A DNA stretch of 9,446 bases from Filomicrobium sp. (GCA_021775655.1 JAJFHK010000163.1:1-9446); one strand, 5' to 3'; counted from the first letter of the stretch, positions 1 through 5,828 are shown. The notes: generated from the sequence alone by a model not told the origin. Program-made: numbers and translations.

Positions 1-1090
1 GAGAACGCGTCTTTGAGCGCTTGGGCGTATTGATCGGGCCCCTTGTGACTGGACGCCGTCCTGTATCGGAGCCCTGTCCGAAGGCGGTTGCTTTGTCTCG
101 GGCCCTCACCGGACGCCGTCCTCCGTGCAAGAAACTGACGCGCGGAGAGCGTCGGCGCTTCACGTACCGCAAGGGTTTGCAACGCTGAATTTCGGGGCGA
201 CCGGTTTTCCCAATTGGTTCCGGTACGGCAAATTTTATGAATGGCTCCGACCGATCCGGAGAGCCTTCGAGCCGATAACTGCCGTCGTGACGCCTCGTGT
301 ACGGGCGGCACAAGTTGCATCCTGGCAAAGCGACAAAGATCCGTCGGCCATTTGCACTCACATCTTCAATCAGCGCCTGACGCAGCCGACGGCTCATGAG
401 AACATTGACCGTCATTCCCTTGGTTGGAATTGGCGGGCCGGCCAAGTTGCGTACGGCAAGAAAACGATTGGGTTGCTCAATTGCAGCAGGTTGCTCCACG
501 TCAGACGCTGCTACCGCCGCAGATTCCTGCGGAGGCTCTGGACCGACGGGCGTGTCCTCAGCCACTATCGGCTCTGGCGCGACGGGCGCTTCATCAGCCA
601 CTGCAGGCTCTGGCGCGACGGGCGCTTCATCAGCCACTGCAGGCTCTGGCGCGACGGGCGCTTCATCAGCCGCTGCAGGCTCTGGCGCGACGGGCGGTTC
701 ATCAGCCACTGCAGGCACTGGCGCGACAGGCGTGTCCTCAACCACTGCAGGTCCTGGCACGACGGGCAGTTCCTCAGTCGCTGCAGGATCTGGCACAGGA
801 ACATTGACCGCTTCGGGGGAGGATTCGACGACCGCTTCGGGGGAGGATTCGACCTGTAGCTCGACCTCTGCGGAATTGGCAACAGGTGATACCTTGGTGC
901 CGATCTCAACGGCATCGGTCTCGGCCTTCGGCGCCGGTTCCGCCACTTCCAACGCTGAGTCGGCGACAACTTCTGCTATTTCCGCAGCGGCCTCCTCGGT
1001 TGGAGGGAGCGGTTCCAGCACTGCAACCGTCTCTTCCGCCTGGTTTCGCTTCTTGCCCCGCAGCCAACTGAACATGTCGTTCCTCGCCAT
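1..1090 (-). CDS. Ala/Pro/Glu-rich repeat protein, 5' part only (runs off left edge)
   Basis: I do not recognise this gene. The frame is open from ATG at 1090 to the left edge, 363 codons without a stop. A good ribosome site (GAGGG, plus positions 1098-1102) lies 7 nt before the start. The product begins MARNDMFSWLRGKKRN, a short basic and aromatic head, followed by a long acidic Ala/Pro/Glu/Val stretch (about residues 20-210). That stretch holds a duplicated VESSPEAV and about eight 12-residue units of the type PVAPEPAVADEA. No signal peptide or membrane segment is visible. After about residue 215 the composition changes: first an ordinary mixed segment (RFLAVRNLAGPP, then MSRRLRQALIEDVSANGRR), then an Arg-rich tail with no recognisable domain. 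The distal part may be out of frame or non-coding. An FtsY-like acidic head was considered, but no GTPase motif follows. Confidence is good for the first 220 codons and low for the rest. Confidence 0.55.
   Translation of the reverse strand, partial: MARNDMFSWLRGKKRNQAEETVAVLEPLPPTEEAAAEIAEVVADSALEVAEPAPKAETDAVEIGTKVSPVANSAEVELQVESSPEAVVESSPEAVNVPVPDPAATEELPVVPGPAVVEDTPVAPVPAVADEPPVAPEPAAADEAPVAPEPAVADEAPVAPEPAVADEAPVAPEPIVAEDTPVGPEPPQESAAVAASDVEQPAAIEQPNRFLAVRNLAGPPIPTKGMTVNVLMSRRLRQALIEDVSANGRRIFVALPGCNLCRPYTRRHDGSYRLEGSPDRSEPFIKFAVPEPIGKTGRPEIQRCKPLRYVKRRRSPRVSFLHGGRRPVRARDKATAFGQGSDTGRRPVTRGPINTPKRSKTRS
535..805. repeat. 36-bp tandem repeat, about eight units
   Basis: Units beginning gctctgg or a close variant start at 535, 571, 607, 643, 679, 715, 751 and 787, a strict 36-bp period. 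The units at 571, 607 and 643 are nearly identical and the flanking ones diverge. Read on minus, each unit encodes 12 residues (PVAPEPAVADEA type). Because the period is a multiple of 3, the plus strand also stays open across the array and produces spurious ORFs there. Each unit contains ctgcag, so the region is prone to slippage and copy-number change. Confidence 0.9.
806..853. repeat. perfect 24-bp tandem duplication
   Basis: Two identical 24-bp copies lie head to tail at 806-829 and 830-853. Each begins gaccgcttcggggg and ends attcgac. On minus they encode VESSPEAV twice, immediately before the 12-residue repeat array of the same protein. Confidence 0.9.
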
Positions 1091-1214
1091 TCCAGTTCCC
1101 TCTTCCGTTCATCTACTCGGCAAGCCTTGTGCCATGAGCTAAGTCGCTGAATTACATTGAAGCGCGTCTGGGAAACTTCCAAATCTGCAGCCAAATCAGG
1201 CAGTTTTCATCTCA

Positions 1215-1233
1215 CTTGCGCAATCCTTGCGCA
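1215..1233. repeat. direct repeat CTTGCGCA x2, 11-bp period
   Basis: CTTGCGCA occurs at 1215-1222 and again at 1226-1233, one helical turn apart, and each copy contains the palindrome TGCGCA. The layout resembles a regulator binding site between the two divergent genes, but no known operator is recognised. Confidence 0.3.
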
Positions 1234-1364
1234 GCAATATTCGATAAGCAACTTTGCTGGGTGTCCAAACGGCCCACAAAATTGCATGCCAAATGCACCA
1301 CCATATTCTGGCGGTGACTAGGCCCAGACGTGCAGGATATAGACATCGCAGGTGGCCGAGAAGC

Positions 1365-1395
1365 TTGCCTTTCGGGGTTCATCGCGCCATATAGT
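1365..1395 (+). promoter_or_regulatory. candidate promoter of the cold-shock gene
   Basis: TTGCCT (1365-1370) is followed after 19 bp by TATAGT (1390-1395), one mismatch from a consensus -10 box. The -10 lies inside a small inverted repeat (CGCCA 1385-1389, TGGCG 1395-1399). Initiation near 1402 would give an untranslated leader of about 135 nt, a length typical for csp genes. The spacer is longer than ideal, so this is tentative. Confidence 0.3.
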
Positions 1396-1455
1396 GGCGA
1401 TCGAAGTCGCTTTGGTACACGTGGTAATGCCGGCGGGTCTGTGCCGGAACTTGAC

Positions 1456-1531
1456 GTCTCCAACGCGGAATTTGATCCGTCCTGATGACGACCGACTGGA
1501 CGGCTTCTACAGACACGAGGCTGTTGGAGAC
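1456..1531 (+). promoter_or_regulatory. csp leader fold that would mask the ribosome site
   Basis: GTCTCCAAC (1456-1464) is a perfect 9-nt reverse complement of GTTGGAGAC (1523-1531), and the latter contains the csp Shine-Dalgarno GGAG (1526-1529). A second stem, CCGTCC (1477-1482) with GGACGG (1498-1503), is nested inside, leaving a 15-nt loop. Together they would form a two-tier hairpin that buries the ribosome site 8 nt before the ATG. Temperature-responsive leaders are known for csp mRNAs in other bacteria; that role here is inference. Confidence 0.5.
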
Positions 1532-1537
1532 TACAGA

Positions 1538-1744
1538 ATGGCTACCGGGACCGTGAAGTGGTTCAACACTCAGAAGGGCTACGGATTTATCCAGCCCGAT
1601 GATGGCGGCAATGACGTTTTCGTTCATATCTCGGCGGTCGAGCGCGCCGGTCTAATGTCGCTGAATGAGGGCCAAAAGATCAGCTACGAACTCGAGAAGG
1701 GCCGCAATGGCAAATATGCCGCCGTGGACTTGAAGGACGAGTAG
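1538..1744 (+). CDS. cspA: cold-shock domain protein (CspA family)
   Basis: A 68-residue single cold-shock domain, the usual size for the family. It is a five-stranded OB-fold that binds single-stranded RNA and DNA and acts as an RNA chaperone in the cytoplasm. The start [10 protein letters not shown] is canonical. RNP1 is KGYGFI (residues 13-18) and RNP2 is VFVHI (27-31); the surface aromatics W8, F9, Y15, F17, F28 and H30 are present. ATG 1538 is chosen because GGAG (1526-1529) lies 8 nt upstream and the family begins here; the frame is open further upstream, but that extension has no family similarity. A structured leader precedes it and an infA paralogue follows 130 bp downstream. Which csp paralogue it is, and whether it is cold-induced, cannot be read from sequence. 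Confidence 0.95.
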   Translation: MATGTVKWFNTQKGYGFIQPDDGGNDVFVHISAVERAGLMSLNEGQKISYELEKGRNGKYAAVDLKDE

Positions 1745-1770
1745 ATCGTAGCTGCCGAATGAAATGAGCG

Positions 1771-1801
1771 TTCGGGGAGGACCAAAGGGCTCTCCCCGGA
1801 A
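1771..1801 (+). terminator. GC-rich hairpin between csp and infA
   Basis: TTCGGGGAG (1771-1779) pairs with CTCCCCGGAA (1792-1801), with one bulged base and a loop of about 12 nt. It starts 26 nt after the csp stop. The following cgtattcgtattt is only moderately T-rich, so this may be a weak terminator or attenuator, or a processing or stability element between csp and infA. Confidence 0.4.
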
Positions 1802-1823
1802 CGTATTCGTATTTCGCAGCCAC

Positions 1824-1840
1824 AAGCGTTTGAGACGCTT
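1824..1840 (+). promoter_or_regulatory. small hairpin in the infA leader
   Basis: AAGCGT (1824-1829) and ACGCTT (1835-1840) form a 6-bp stem with loop TTGAG. It lies 34 bp before the infA start and does not cover the infA ribosome site (AAGGAG, 1864-1869). Its function is unknown. Confidence 0.35.
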
Positions 1841-1874
1841 CATGGTTGCCAGAAATCAGCCACAAGGAGTTTTG

Positions 1875-2153
1875 ATGGCAAAAGAAGAGGTGCTGGAATT
1901 CGAAGGCGTGGTGGACGAAGTCCTCCCCGATGCCCGTTGTCGTGTGAAGCTCGACAACGGCCACGAAGTTGTCGCCTACACATCCGGCCGCATGAAGAAG
2001 AATCGCATTCGCATTCTAGCGGGTGACCGTGTCACAATCGAAATGACGCCCTATGACCTGACAAAGGGCCGTATCAATTTCCGCCACAAGGACCAACGCT
2101 CGGGCCCGCCCGGAGGCGGACCAGGTGGACCTGGCGGCAATCGCCGACGCTAA
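1875..2153 (+). CDS. infA: translation initiation factor IF-1 paralogue with Gly/Pro/Arg tail
   Basis: A 92-residue protein whose residues 1-72 match IF-1, the small S1/OB-fold factor that sits in the 30S A site during initiation. Recognisable blocks are [13 protein letters not shown] at the start, [20 protein letters not shown] (29-48), then [20 protein letters not shown]-1 usually ends near residue 72; here about 20 residues follow ([18 protein letters not shown]), an RGG-like basic, disordered tail. Alphaproteobacteria of the Bradyrhizobium type are known to carry a second IF-1 with such a tail in addition to the standard gene. The start has a strong ribosome site (AAGGAG, 1864-1869, 5 nt before ATG). 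It follows csp on the same strand and converges with the GT2 gene, 38 bp apart. Whether it is the main or an accessory IF-1 needs the genome. Confidence 0.92.
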   Translation: MAKEEVLEFEGVVDEVLPDARCRVKLDNGHEVVAYTSGRMKKNRIRILAGDRVTIEMTPYDLTKGRINFRHKDQRSGPPGGGPGGPGGNRRR

Positions 2154-2191
2154 CCGTCTCTGGCCGCGACGACGGCATTCCCTTATGGGTT

Positions 2192-3883
2192 TCAGGTTTC
2201 GCCGCGGCCAACGTGGGGCGTTTTCTCCCACACGAATGGCGATCTCGCCAATTGCCACAAGGCCCGGTAACCGGCGAAGGAAATCATTAGCCAATAAACG
2301 GGCATGGCAAGGGCGCTCCAAGCAAGCGACATTTTGCCGACCCGGATTGGCTGTCCGCCGGCGACAAGCGCTCCAAGCAGCATCGCAGAGCTATAACCAG
2401 CGAGCAGGTTGAAAGCCGCCAGCGCTAACAGCCAGTCGTTTGCCTGCATCTGGTCCGAGAATGGTAGGCCACCTTGCATGACGATCGCATAGCAAACCGC
2501 CACGTAGAACCACGGATGGATTAGCGCAGATAGGATCATCCCGCCCATCAGGATCTGAAAACCCAAAAACCGGTATGAGCCCAAGTCGTGCCACAGGCTC
2601 GCCGGGCGGCGCATGTGGACGAGATAGGTCTGCATCCACCCTTTCAACCAGCGGGTGCGCTGGCCAAGCCAAATATTGAAAGACGGCGGTGCCTCCTCCC
2701 AAGTGGTCGAGGAAAGCATCCGCACATGATAGCCCAGTCGGGCTAAACGTATCCCCAAGTCGGCATCCTCGGTGACGTTGAATGCATCCCACCCGCCCGC
2801 GCGTTCGAGCACGCGCCTCGGAAAATGGTTTGAAGTGCCTCCCAAGGGAGCAGGCAGCCCAAATCGCTCCAAGGCAGGGAGGATCGCTTTGAATAGTGCG
2901 CCGTATTCGATAGTGAATTGTCGCGTGAAGAAGCTTCCAGCTGGATTATAGATGCCTAGCTGCGCCTGCACGCATCCTGTTCTGTCACAATCAGCTTCAA
3001 GAGCCGCAAGCGCCCGACGTAACTGATCAGGCTCTGGTACATCCTCGGCATCGTAGACCACGACATAGTCGCCCACCGCGCTGATTAGCGCATAGTTGAG
3101 CGCCCTTGGCTTTGTACGCGGTATTCCTTCAGGGACTACGACGATGCGCATATGGCCGGCAAGCCTATGGCGGGCAAGGGCCGTGCGCGTCTCGTGGTCG
3201 TCCGCCTCGACAATCAGCGAAATCTGCAACTTGTCCTTGGGATAATCGAGCGCGTAAAGCGCCTCTAGGACCTGTCCGACGACGGCGGCTTCCTGATAGA
3301 GAGCGACCAATACGGCATACCGTGGCAGGTCTTCGTCAATCGCGTATAGCTGCGCGTCGCCCCTGTCCTCCGCCTGCGAATTGGCTGGGTTCAGGGCTTC
3401 AAAGATTCCCGCGCACCGTAGCAGGGTAATTGAGAAGAACGCCACGGCAGCAATAGCTGCCAATATTTGCGTCACCAGCGGCGGCGCGAAGATCCAAACG
3501 ATCACAATGCTCCATGCCAGTAGCAGGCACCAACGAACCAGTACCGACGACTTCAAGTTGCGGGCAGACATGTCTGGGAAACGCGTTTCAAGCTGCGTTC
3601 GCGCAAAAGCGCTCCGCGCCAGGCTCGCGGAACCTTGTAGGCTACCTGCAATCAGCGCTTCGTCTTGAAGTGATGTTGCGGGCCGGTCTTGCTCGATTGG
3701 ATCGAAGGACATTGACACATCATGAAAATCACGCGTCCTGACAAAGCGAGTGCGAACGATGCAATGATGGGTTGAAAATGCCTGAGACTCAACCCGCCGC
3801 GGCACCGACGCAACATGCAAGCCGGCATCGACGAAAAGCGGTTCTAATCGCATATGCCGCTTCAGGTCATGGAAAAGAGCCAC
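2192..3883 (-). CDS. membrane-bound family 2 glycosyltransferase
   Basis: A 563-residue processive-type GT2 of the cellulose/hyaluronan-synthase fold. Two membrane helices (about 117-154) come first, then a cytoplasmic catalytic domain: DYPKDKLQ with VEADD (225-229), the DAED metal motif (278-281), the catalytic TED (371-373) and the QRTRW acceptor-tunnel motif (408-412). Three or four more helices follow (about 439-537), with the ending SPFVWEKTPH typical of rhizobial homologues. It should polymerise a sugar nucleotide into a surface polysaccharide at the inner membrane; the sugar is unknown and there are no partner genes nearby. The start is uncertain: the longest form begins at GTG 3883, with ATG alternatives at 3853, 3712 and 3571, none with a clear ribosome site. 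The first 105 residues match nothing I recognise. It is divergent from the solute-binding protein gene. Confidence 0.88.
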   Translation of the reverse strand: MALFHDLKRHMRLEPLFVDAGLHVASVPRRVESQAFSTHHCIVRTRFVRTRDFHDVSMSFDPIEQDRPATSLQDEALIAGSLQGSASLARSAFARTQLETRFPDMSARNLKSSVLVRWCLLLAWSIVIVWIFAPPLVTQILAAIAAVAFFSITLLRCAGIFEALNPANSQAEDRGDAQLYAIDEDLPRYAVLVALYQEAAVVGQVLEALYALDYPKDKLQISLIVEADDHETRTALARHRLAGHMRIVVVPEGIPRTKPRALNYALISAVGDYVVVYDAEDVPEPDQLRRALAALEADCDRTGCVQAQLGIYNPAGSFFTRQFTIEYGALFKAILPALERFGLPAPLGGTSNHFPRRVLERAGGWDAFNVTEDADLGIRLARLGYHVRMLSSTTWEEAPPSFNIWLGQRTRWLKGWMQTYLVHMRRPASLWHDLGSYRFLGFQILMGGMILSALIHPWFYVAVCYAIVMQGGLPFSDQMQANDWLLALAAFNLLAGYSSAMLLGALVAGGQPIRVGKMSLAWSALAMPVYWLMISFAGYRALWQLARSPFVWEKTPHVGRGET

Positions 3884-3968
3884 TTCCGGCTCAAGTGAAC
3901 TTGGAGCGCGCCGCGCAAACCCTTATGAATGCATTGATGCGATAATCGAGCCTTGAAGGAACATCGCT
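3884..3968. promoter_or_regulatory. divergent intergenic region of GT2 and SBP genes
   Basis: This 85-bp gap should hold the promoter of the solute-binding protein gene, and that of GT2 if the long GT2 start is right. A possible plus-strand promoter is TTGGAG (3901-3906), 17 bp, TATGAA (3924-3929). Next to it are the palindrome AATGCATT and an inverted repeat GCAT-TG-ATGC (3931-3940). AAGGA at 3956-3960 is the SBP ribosome site. Confidence 0.35.
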
Positions 3969-4808
3969 TTGAGTCTGCAACAAGCTTACTCCATGGCTGT
4001 AGTCGTAATTCTGGCGCTGATGGCCGGCATTGCAGCCCCCGCTGAACCACTGGCTGCCCAGGGCGTCTCAGCCGCCGAGCGGGATGCAGGGACGGCCGCT
4101 GAGCGCCGCGTAGTCCTGCGCTTTCTCACCACAAGCGATTTTCCCCCCTTCAATTTCTACGACGAGGACGGCGTCTTAACTGGGTTTAATGTCGATCTTG
4201 CCCGAGCGATCTGCCTGCAACTTGACGTCACGTGCGAAGTCACAGAACGTCCCTGGGAGGCTCTCTTGCCAGCATTGGGCCGCAACGAGGCAGACGCAGC
4301 CATTGCGGGCCATGCTGTGACGGCCGATGCGCTCTTAAAGGTCGCGTTTTCGGACCGGTATTTCCATACACCTGGCCGCTTTGCCGGTCGCCGCGCAGAC
4401 ACCGCCATCGAGGCCACGCCGGAAGGCCTCGAAAGCAAACGCATCGCGGTCGCCTCTGGTACCGCGCATGAAGCCTTTCTACGGCAATTTTTCCGCGGTA
4501 GTCGCATCATACCCTTCGACAACCCCGATATTGCTCGCGAAGCGCTGAAGGCTGGGGAGGTCGACGTCGTATTCGGTGATGGAATAGGACTTTCGTTCTG
4601 GGTCAACGGGACTGGTTCCGAACAGTGCTGCAATTTCAAAGGCGGTGCCTTCTTGGAGCCCAAATTTTTCGGTGACGGGATTGCAATTGCGTTGACCAAG
4701 TCGGATTCTCAACTCAAGGCGGATATCGACGCCGCACTGGCTGAAGTCAGGTCGAATGGGCGTTTTGCCGAACTTGTCACACGCTACTTCCCCTATCGCC
4801 TATACTGA
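3969..4808 (+). CDS. family 3 extracellular solute-binding protein (amino-acid type)
   Basis: A 279-residue periplasmic binding protein of the SBP_bac_3 family, which captures amino acids or related polar solutes for ABC importers. A signal peptide is visible: hydrophobic core about residues 8-22, with likely cleavage after the AAPAEPLAA region. The mature domain shows the family pattern FLTTSDFPPFNFYDEDGVLTG (52-72), FNVDLARAI (73-81), then WEALLPALGRNEADAAI and a C-terminal lobe with GEVDVVFGD (196-204). The start is TTG at 3969, supported by AAGGA (3956-3960) 8 nt upstream; ATG 3993 has no such site and would shorten the signal peptide. No permease or ATPase gene is adjacent, so it is an orphan binding protein or serves a transporter elsewhere. 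The ligand cannot be told from sequence; a sensory role is possible. Confidence 0.9.
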   Translation: MSLQQAYSMAVVVILALMAGIAAPAEPLAAQGVSAAERDAGTAAERRVVLRFLTTSDFPPFNFYDEDGVLTGFNVDLARAICLQLDVTCEVTERPWEALLPALGRNEADAAIAGHAVTADALLKVAFSDRYFHTPGRFAGRRADTAIEATPEGLESKRIAVASGTAHEAFLRQFFRGSRIIPFDNPDIAREALKAGEVDVVFGDGIGLSFWVNGTGSEQCCNFKGGAFLEPKFFGDGIAIALTKSDSQLKADIDAALAEVRSNGRFAELVTRYFPYRLY

Positions 4809-4870
4809 TAAGGCAGCAGACGCTGAGGCACCTTAGAGCCGGAAAAATTTACGCGTAGCGGGCCCTCCGC

Positions 4871-4901
4871 TTGACATGAGCGCGGGGCAGGAAGTTATGA
4901 A
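4871..4901 (+). promoter_or_regulatory. candidate sigma-70-type promoter for plcP-agt
   Basis: A perfect TTGACA (4871-4876) is followed after 19 bp by TATGAA (4896-4901), or after 18 bp by TTATGA. It is the best -35 box in the region. The spacer is slightly long and the -10 is imperfect. The leader to plcP would be about 130 nt. Confidence 0.35.
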
Positions 4902-5040
4902 ACTACAGGAAAAAGGCCATGTAGATGCCCAAAGCGCTCATAATGGTGTCACACTCCTGCAACGCGAATCCGGAACACCTGCGCTAGGTTTTTATCGGGA
5001 AGCCACCCGGTCGGGCTCGCAGGGAAGGCTAGACGAATGA
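4897..5040 (+). CDS. possible small protein, 47 aa, stop overlaps plcP start
   Basis: A short frame begins at ATG 4897 after AGGAAG (4889-4894) and ends with a TGA that overlaps the plcP ATG in the four bases ATGA (5037-5040), an arrangement typical of translational coupling. An upstream in-frame ATG at 4876 would give 54 residues. The product (MKLQEKGHVDAQSAHNGV at the start) is hydrophilic with no recognised domain, membrane segment or signal. Codon third positions are not strongly GC-rich, unlike neighbouring genes, and plcP has its own ribosome site. It may be a leader peptide or chance. Confidence 0.25.
   Translation: MKLQEKGHVDAQSAHNGVTLLQRESGTPALGFYREATRSGSQGRLDE
4946..4963 (+). promoter_or_regulatory. 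Pho-box-like direct repeat upstream of plcP
   Basis: GTGTCAC (4946-4952), 4 bp, CTGCAAC (4957-4963) resembles the alphaproteobacterial PhoB site CTGTCAT-N4-CTGTCAT, with 9 of 14 positions matching, better in the first half-site. It was sought because plcP-type genes are PhoB-controlled in characterised rhizobia. The match is weak and no good -10 follows at the expected distance. Confidence 0.25.
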
Positions 5041-5828
5041 AGACGTATCGATCGCTGTTCATATCTGACGTTCACCTTGGGACACGCGCTTGCCAGGCGG
5101 AGATGTTGCTGGAGTTCCTGCGTGAACACGACGCCGAGACGATCTATCTCGTCGGCGATATCGTTGATTTCTGGCGCATAAGGCGTGGCGTTGTCTGGCC
5201 CCAATCGCATAACGATGTTCTGCAGAAGATATTGCGCAAGGTGCGGAAAGGGACACGCGTGATTTTCATCCCCGGCAACCATGACGACGGGTTGCGGGAG
5301 TATTGCGGCCAGCGCTTTGGCGGCATCGAGATCGAATTGCAGGCCATTCACACAACGACTGACGGCAATCGCTACGTTGTCATGCACGGAGACGAACTCG
5401 ATGTCGTTGTCCGCTACGCAAAATGGCTCGCTGTCCTCGGCGATCGTGGCTATCAGCTGGCTTTGTGGACTAACGCTCCGGTCAATTTCATTCGCCGCCG
5501 CTTCGGACTCGGTTACTGGTCCTTGTCGAGTTATCTCAAGCTGCGGGTCAAATCGGCAGTCAACTTTATCGGCGAATTCGAACGCAAGTTGTCGGCGGAA
5601 GCCAGGCGCAGGAACGCAAACGGGGTAATTTGCGGACATATTCACCACGCTGCTTCGAATCAGATCGAAGACATCCATTACCTAAACTGCGGTGATTGGG
5701 TGGAAAGCTGCACTGCAATCGGCGAGACTGAAGAAGGCGAGTTCCAACTGATCCGGTGGAAGGATGTTATTCGCGACAGAAAGGCGGCCCAAAAGGCTTC
5801 CAGAAACCCAAACCTGGAGGCGGCCTGA
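5037..5828 (+). CDS. plcP: PlcP-type metallophosphoesterase (phospholipase C)
   Basis: A 263-residue calcineurin-like phosphoesterase with the full two-metal motif set: SDVHLG (D11, H13), GDIVDFW (D41, D44), GNHDD (N81, H82), MHGDELD (H117, D119) and CGHIHH (H201, H203). No signal peptide is present, so it acts in the cytoplasm or at the inner-membrane face. Automated pipelines name this family UDP-2,3-diacylglucosamine diphosphatase (LpxH-like). Characterised rhizobial and marine relatives are PlcP, which splits phosphatidylcholine and other phospholipids to diacylglycerol during phosphate starvation. The PlcP reading is preferred because the next gene, starting in the base after this stop, is an Agt-like glycosyltransferase, the known partner. 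ATG 5037 has a purine-rich ribosome site (GGGAAGG, 5022-5028). LpxH-like activity cannot be excluded. Confidence 0.85.
   Translation: MKTYRSLFISDVHLGTRACQAEMLLEFLREHDAETIYLVGDIVDFWRIRRGVVWPQSHNDVLQKILRKVRKGTRVIFIPGNHDDGLREYCGQRFGGIEIELQAIHTTTDGNRYVVMHGDELDVVVRYAKWLAVLGDRGYQLALWTNAPVNFIRRRFGLGYWSLSSYLKLRVKSAVNFIGEFERKLSAEARRRNANGVICGHIHHAASNQIEDIHYLNCGDWVESCTAIGETEEGEFQLIRWKDVIRDRKAAQKASRNPNLEAA

Larger units (their letters stand above)
1091..1537. other. 447-bp divergent non-coding region with csp leader
   Basis: No convincing gene is seen here. Possible ORFs on either strand lack typical composition and a ribosome site. Towards the minus-strand gene the region carries that gene's ribosome site. 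Near its middle is a direct repeat CTTGCGCA, and its right part holds a candidate promoter and a structured leader for the cold-shock gene; these are listed separately. Confidence 0.6.
4809..5036. other. 228-bp intergenic region before plcP
   Basis: It contains a candidate promoter, a Pho-box-like direct repeat and a possible small ORF, each listed separately. The three interpretations partly compete, because the promoter and box would lie inside or just before the small ORF. No clear terminator for the upstream solute-binding protein gene is visible. Confidence 0.5.

Noticed and set aside
535..805. CRISPR array, suggested by 36-bp periodic repeats
   Set aside because: The units are contiguous with no unique spacers, and they translate to a regular 12-residue protein repeat.
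1..1090. FtsY or TolA-type protein, suggested by an acidic Pro/Ala N-terminal region
   Set aside because: No GTPase NG-domain motifs and no membrane anchor are visible in the part present.
125..1142. Three long plus-strand ORFs across the repeat array, rich in Arg/Trp/Leu or Ser/Gly/Ala
   Set aside because: They owe their length to a 36-bp repeat that is a multiple of 3. They lack ribosome sites, and the minus frame has a good ribosome site and a coherent Ala/Pro/Glu composition.
1212..1463. 83-codon minus-strand ORF in the region before csp
   Set aside because: No ribosome site or domain, it overlaps the csp promoter and leader, and its composition is non-coding in appearance.
4157..4712. 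Minus-strand ORFs antisense to the solute-binding protein gene
   Set aside because: They are shadows of a well-supported gene, with Ser/Ala/Arg-rich composition and no motifs.
4972..5000. EcfG-type stress promoter starting with GGAAC
   Set aside because: No CGTT box occurs 16-17 bp downstream.
4992..5678. 228-codon minus-strand ORF antisense to plcP
   Set aside because: It lies opposite a gene with complete catalytic motifs and has no recognisable features itself.
5037..5828. Calling the phosphoesterase LpxH (lipid A synthesis)
   Set aside because: Its direct coupling to an Agt-like GT4 gene fits PlcP better; LpxH is kept only as an alternative.
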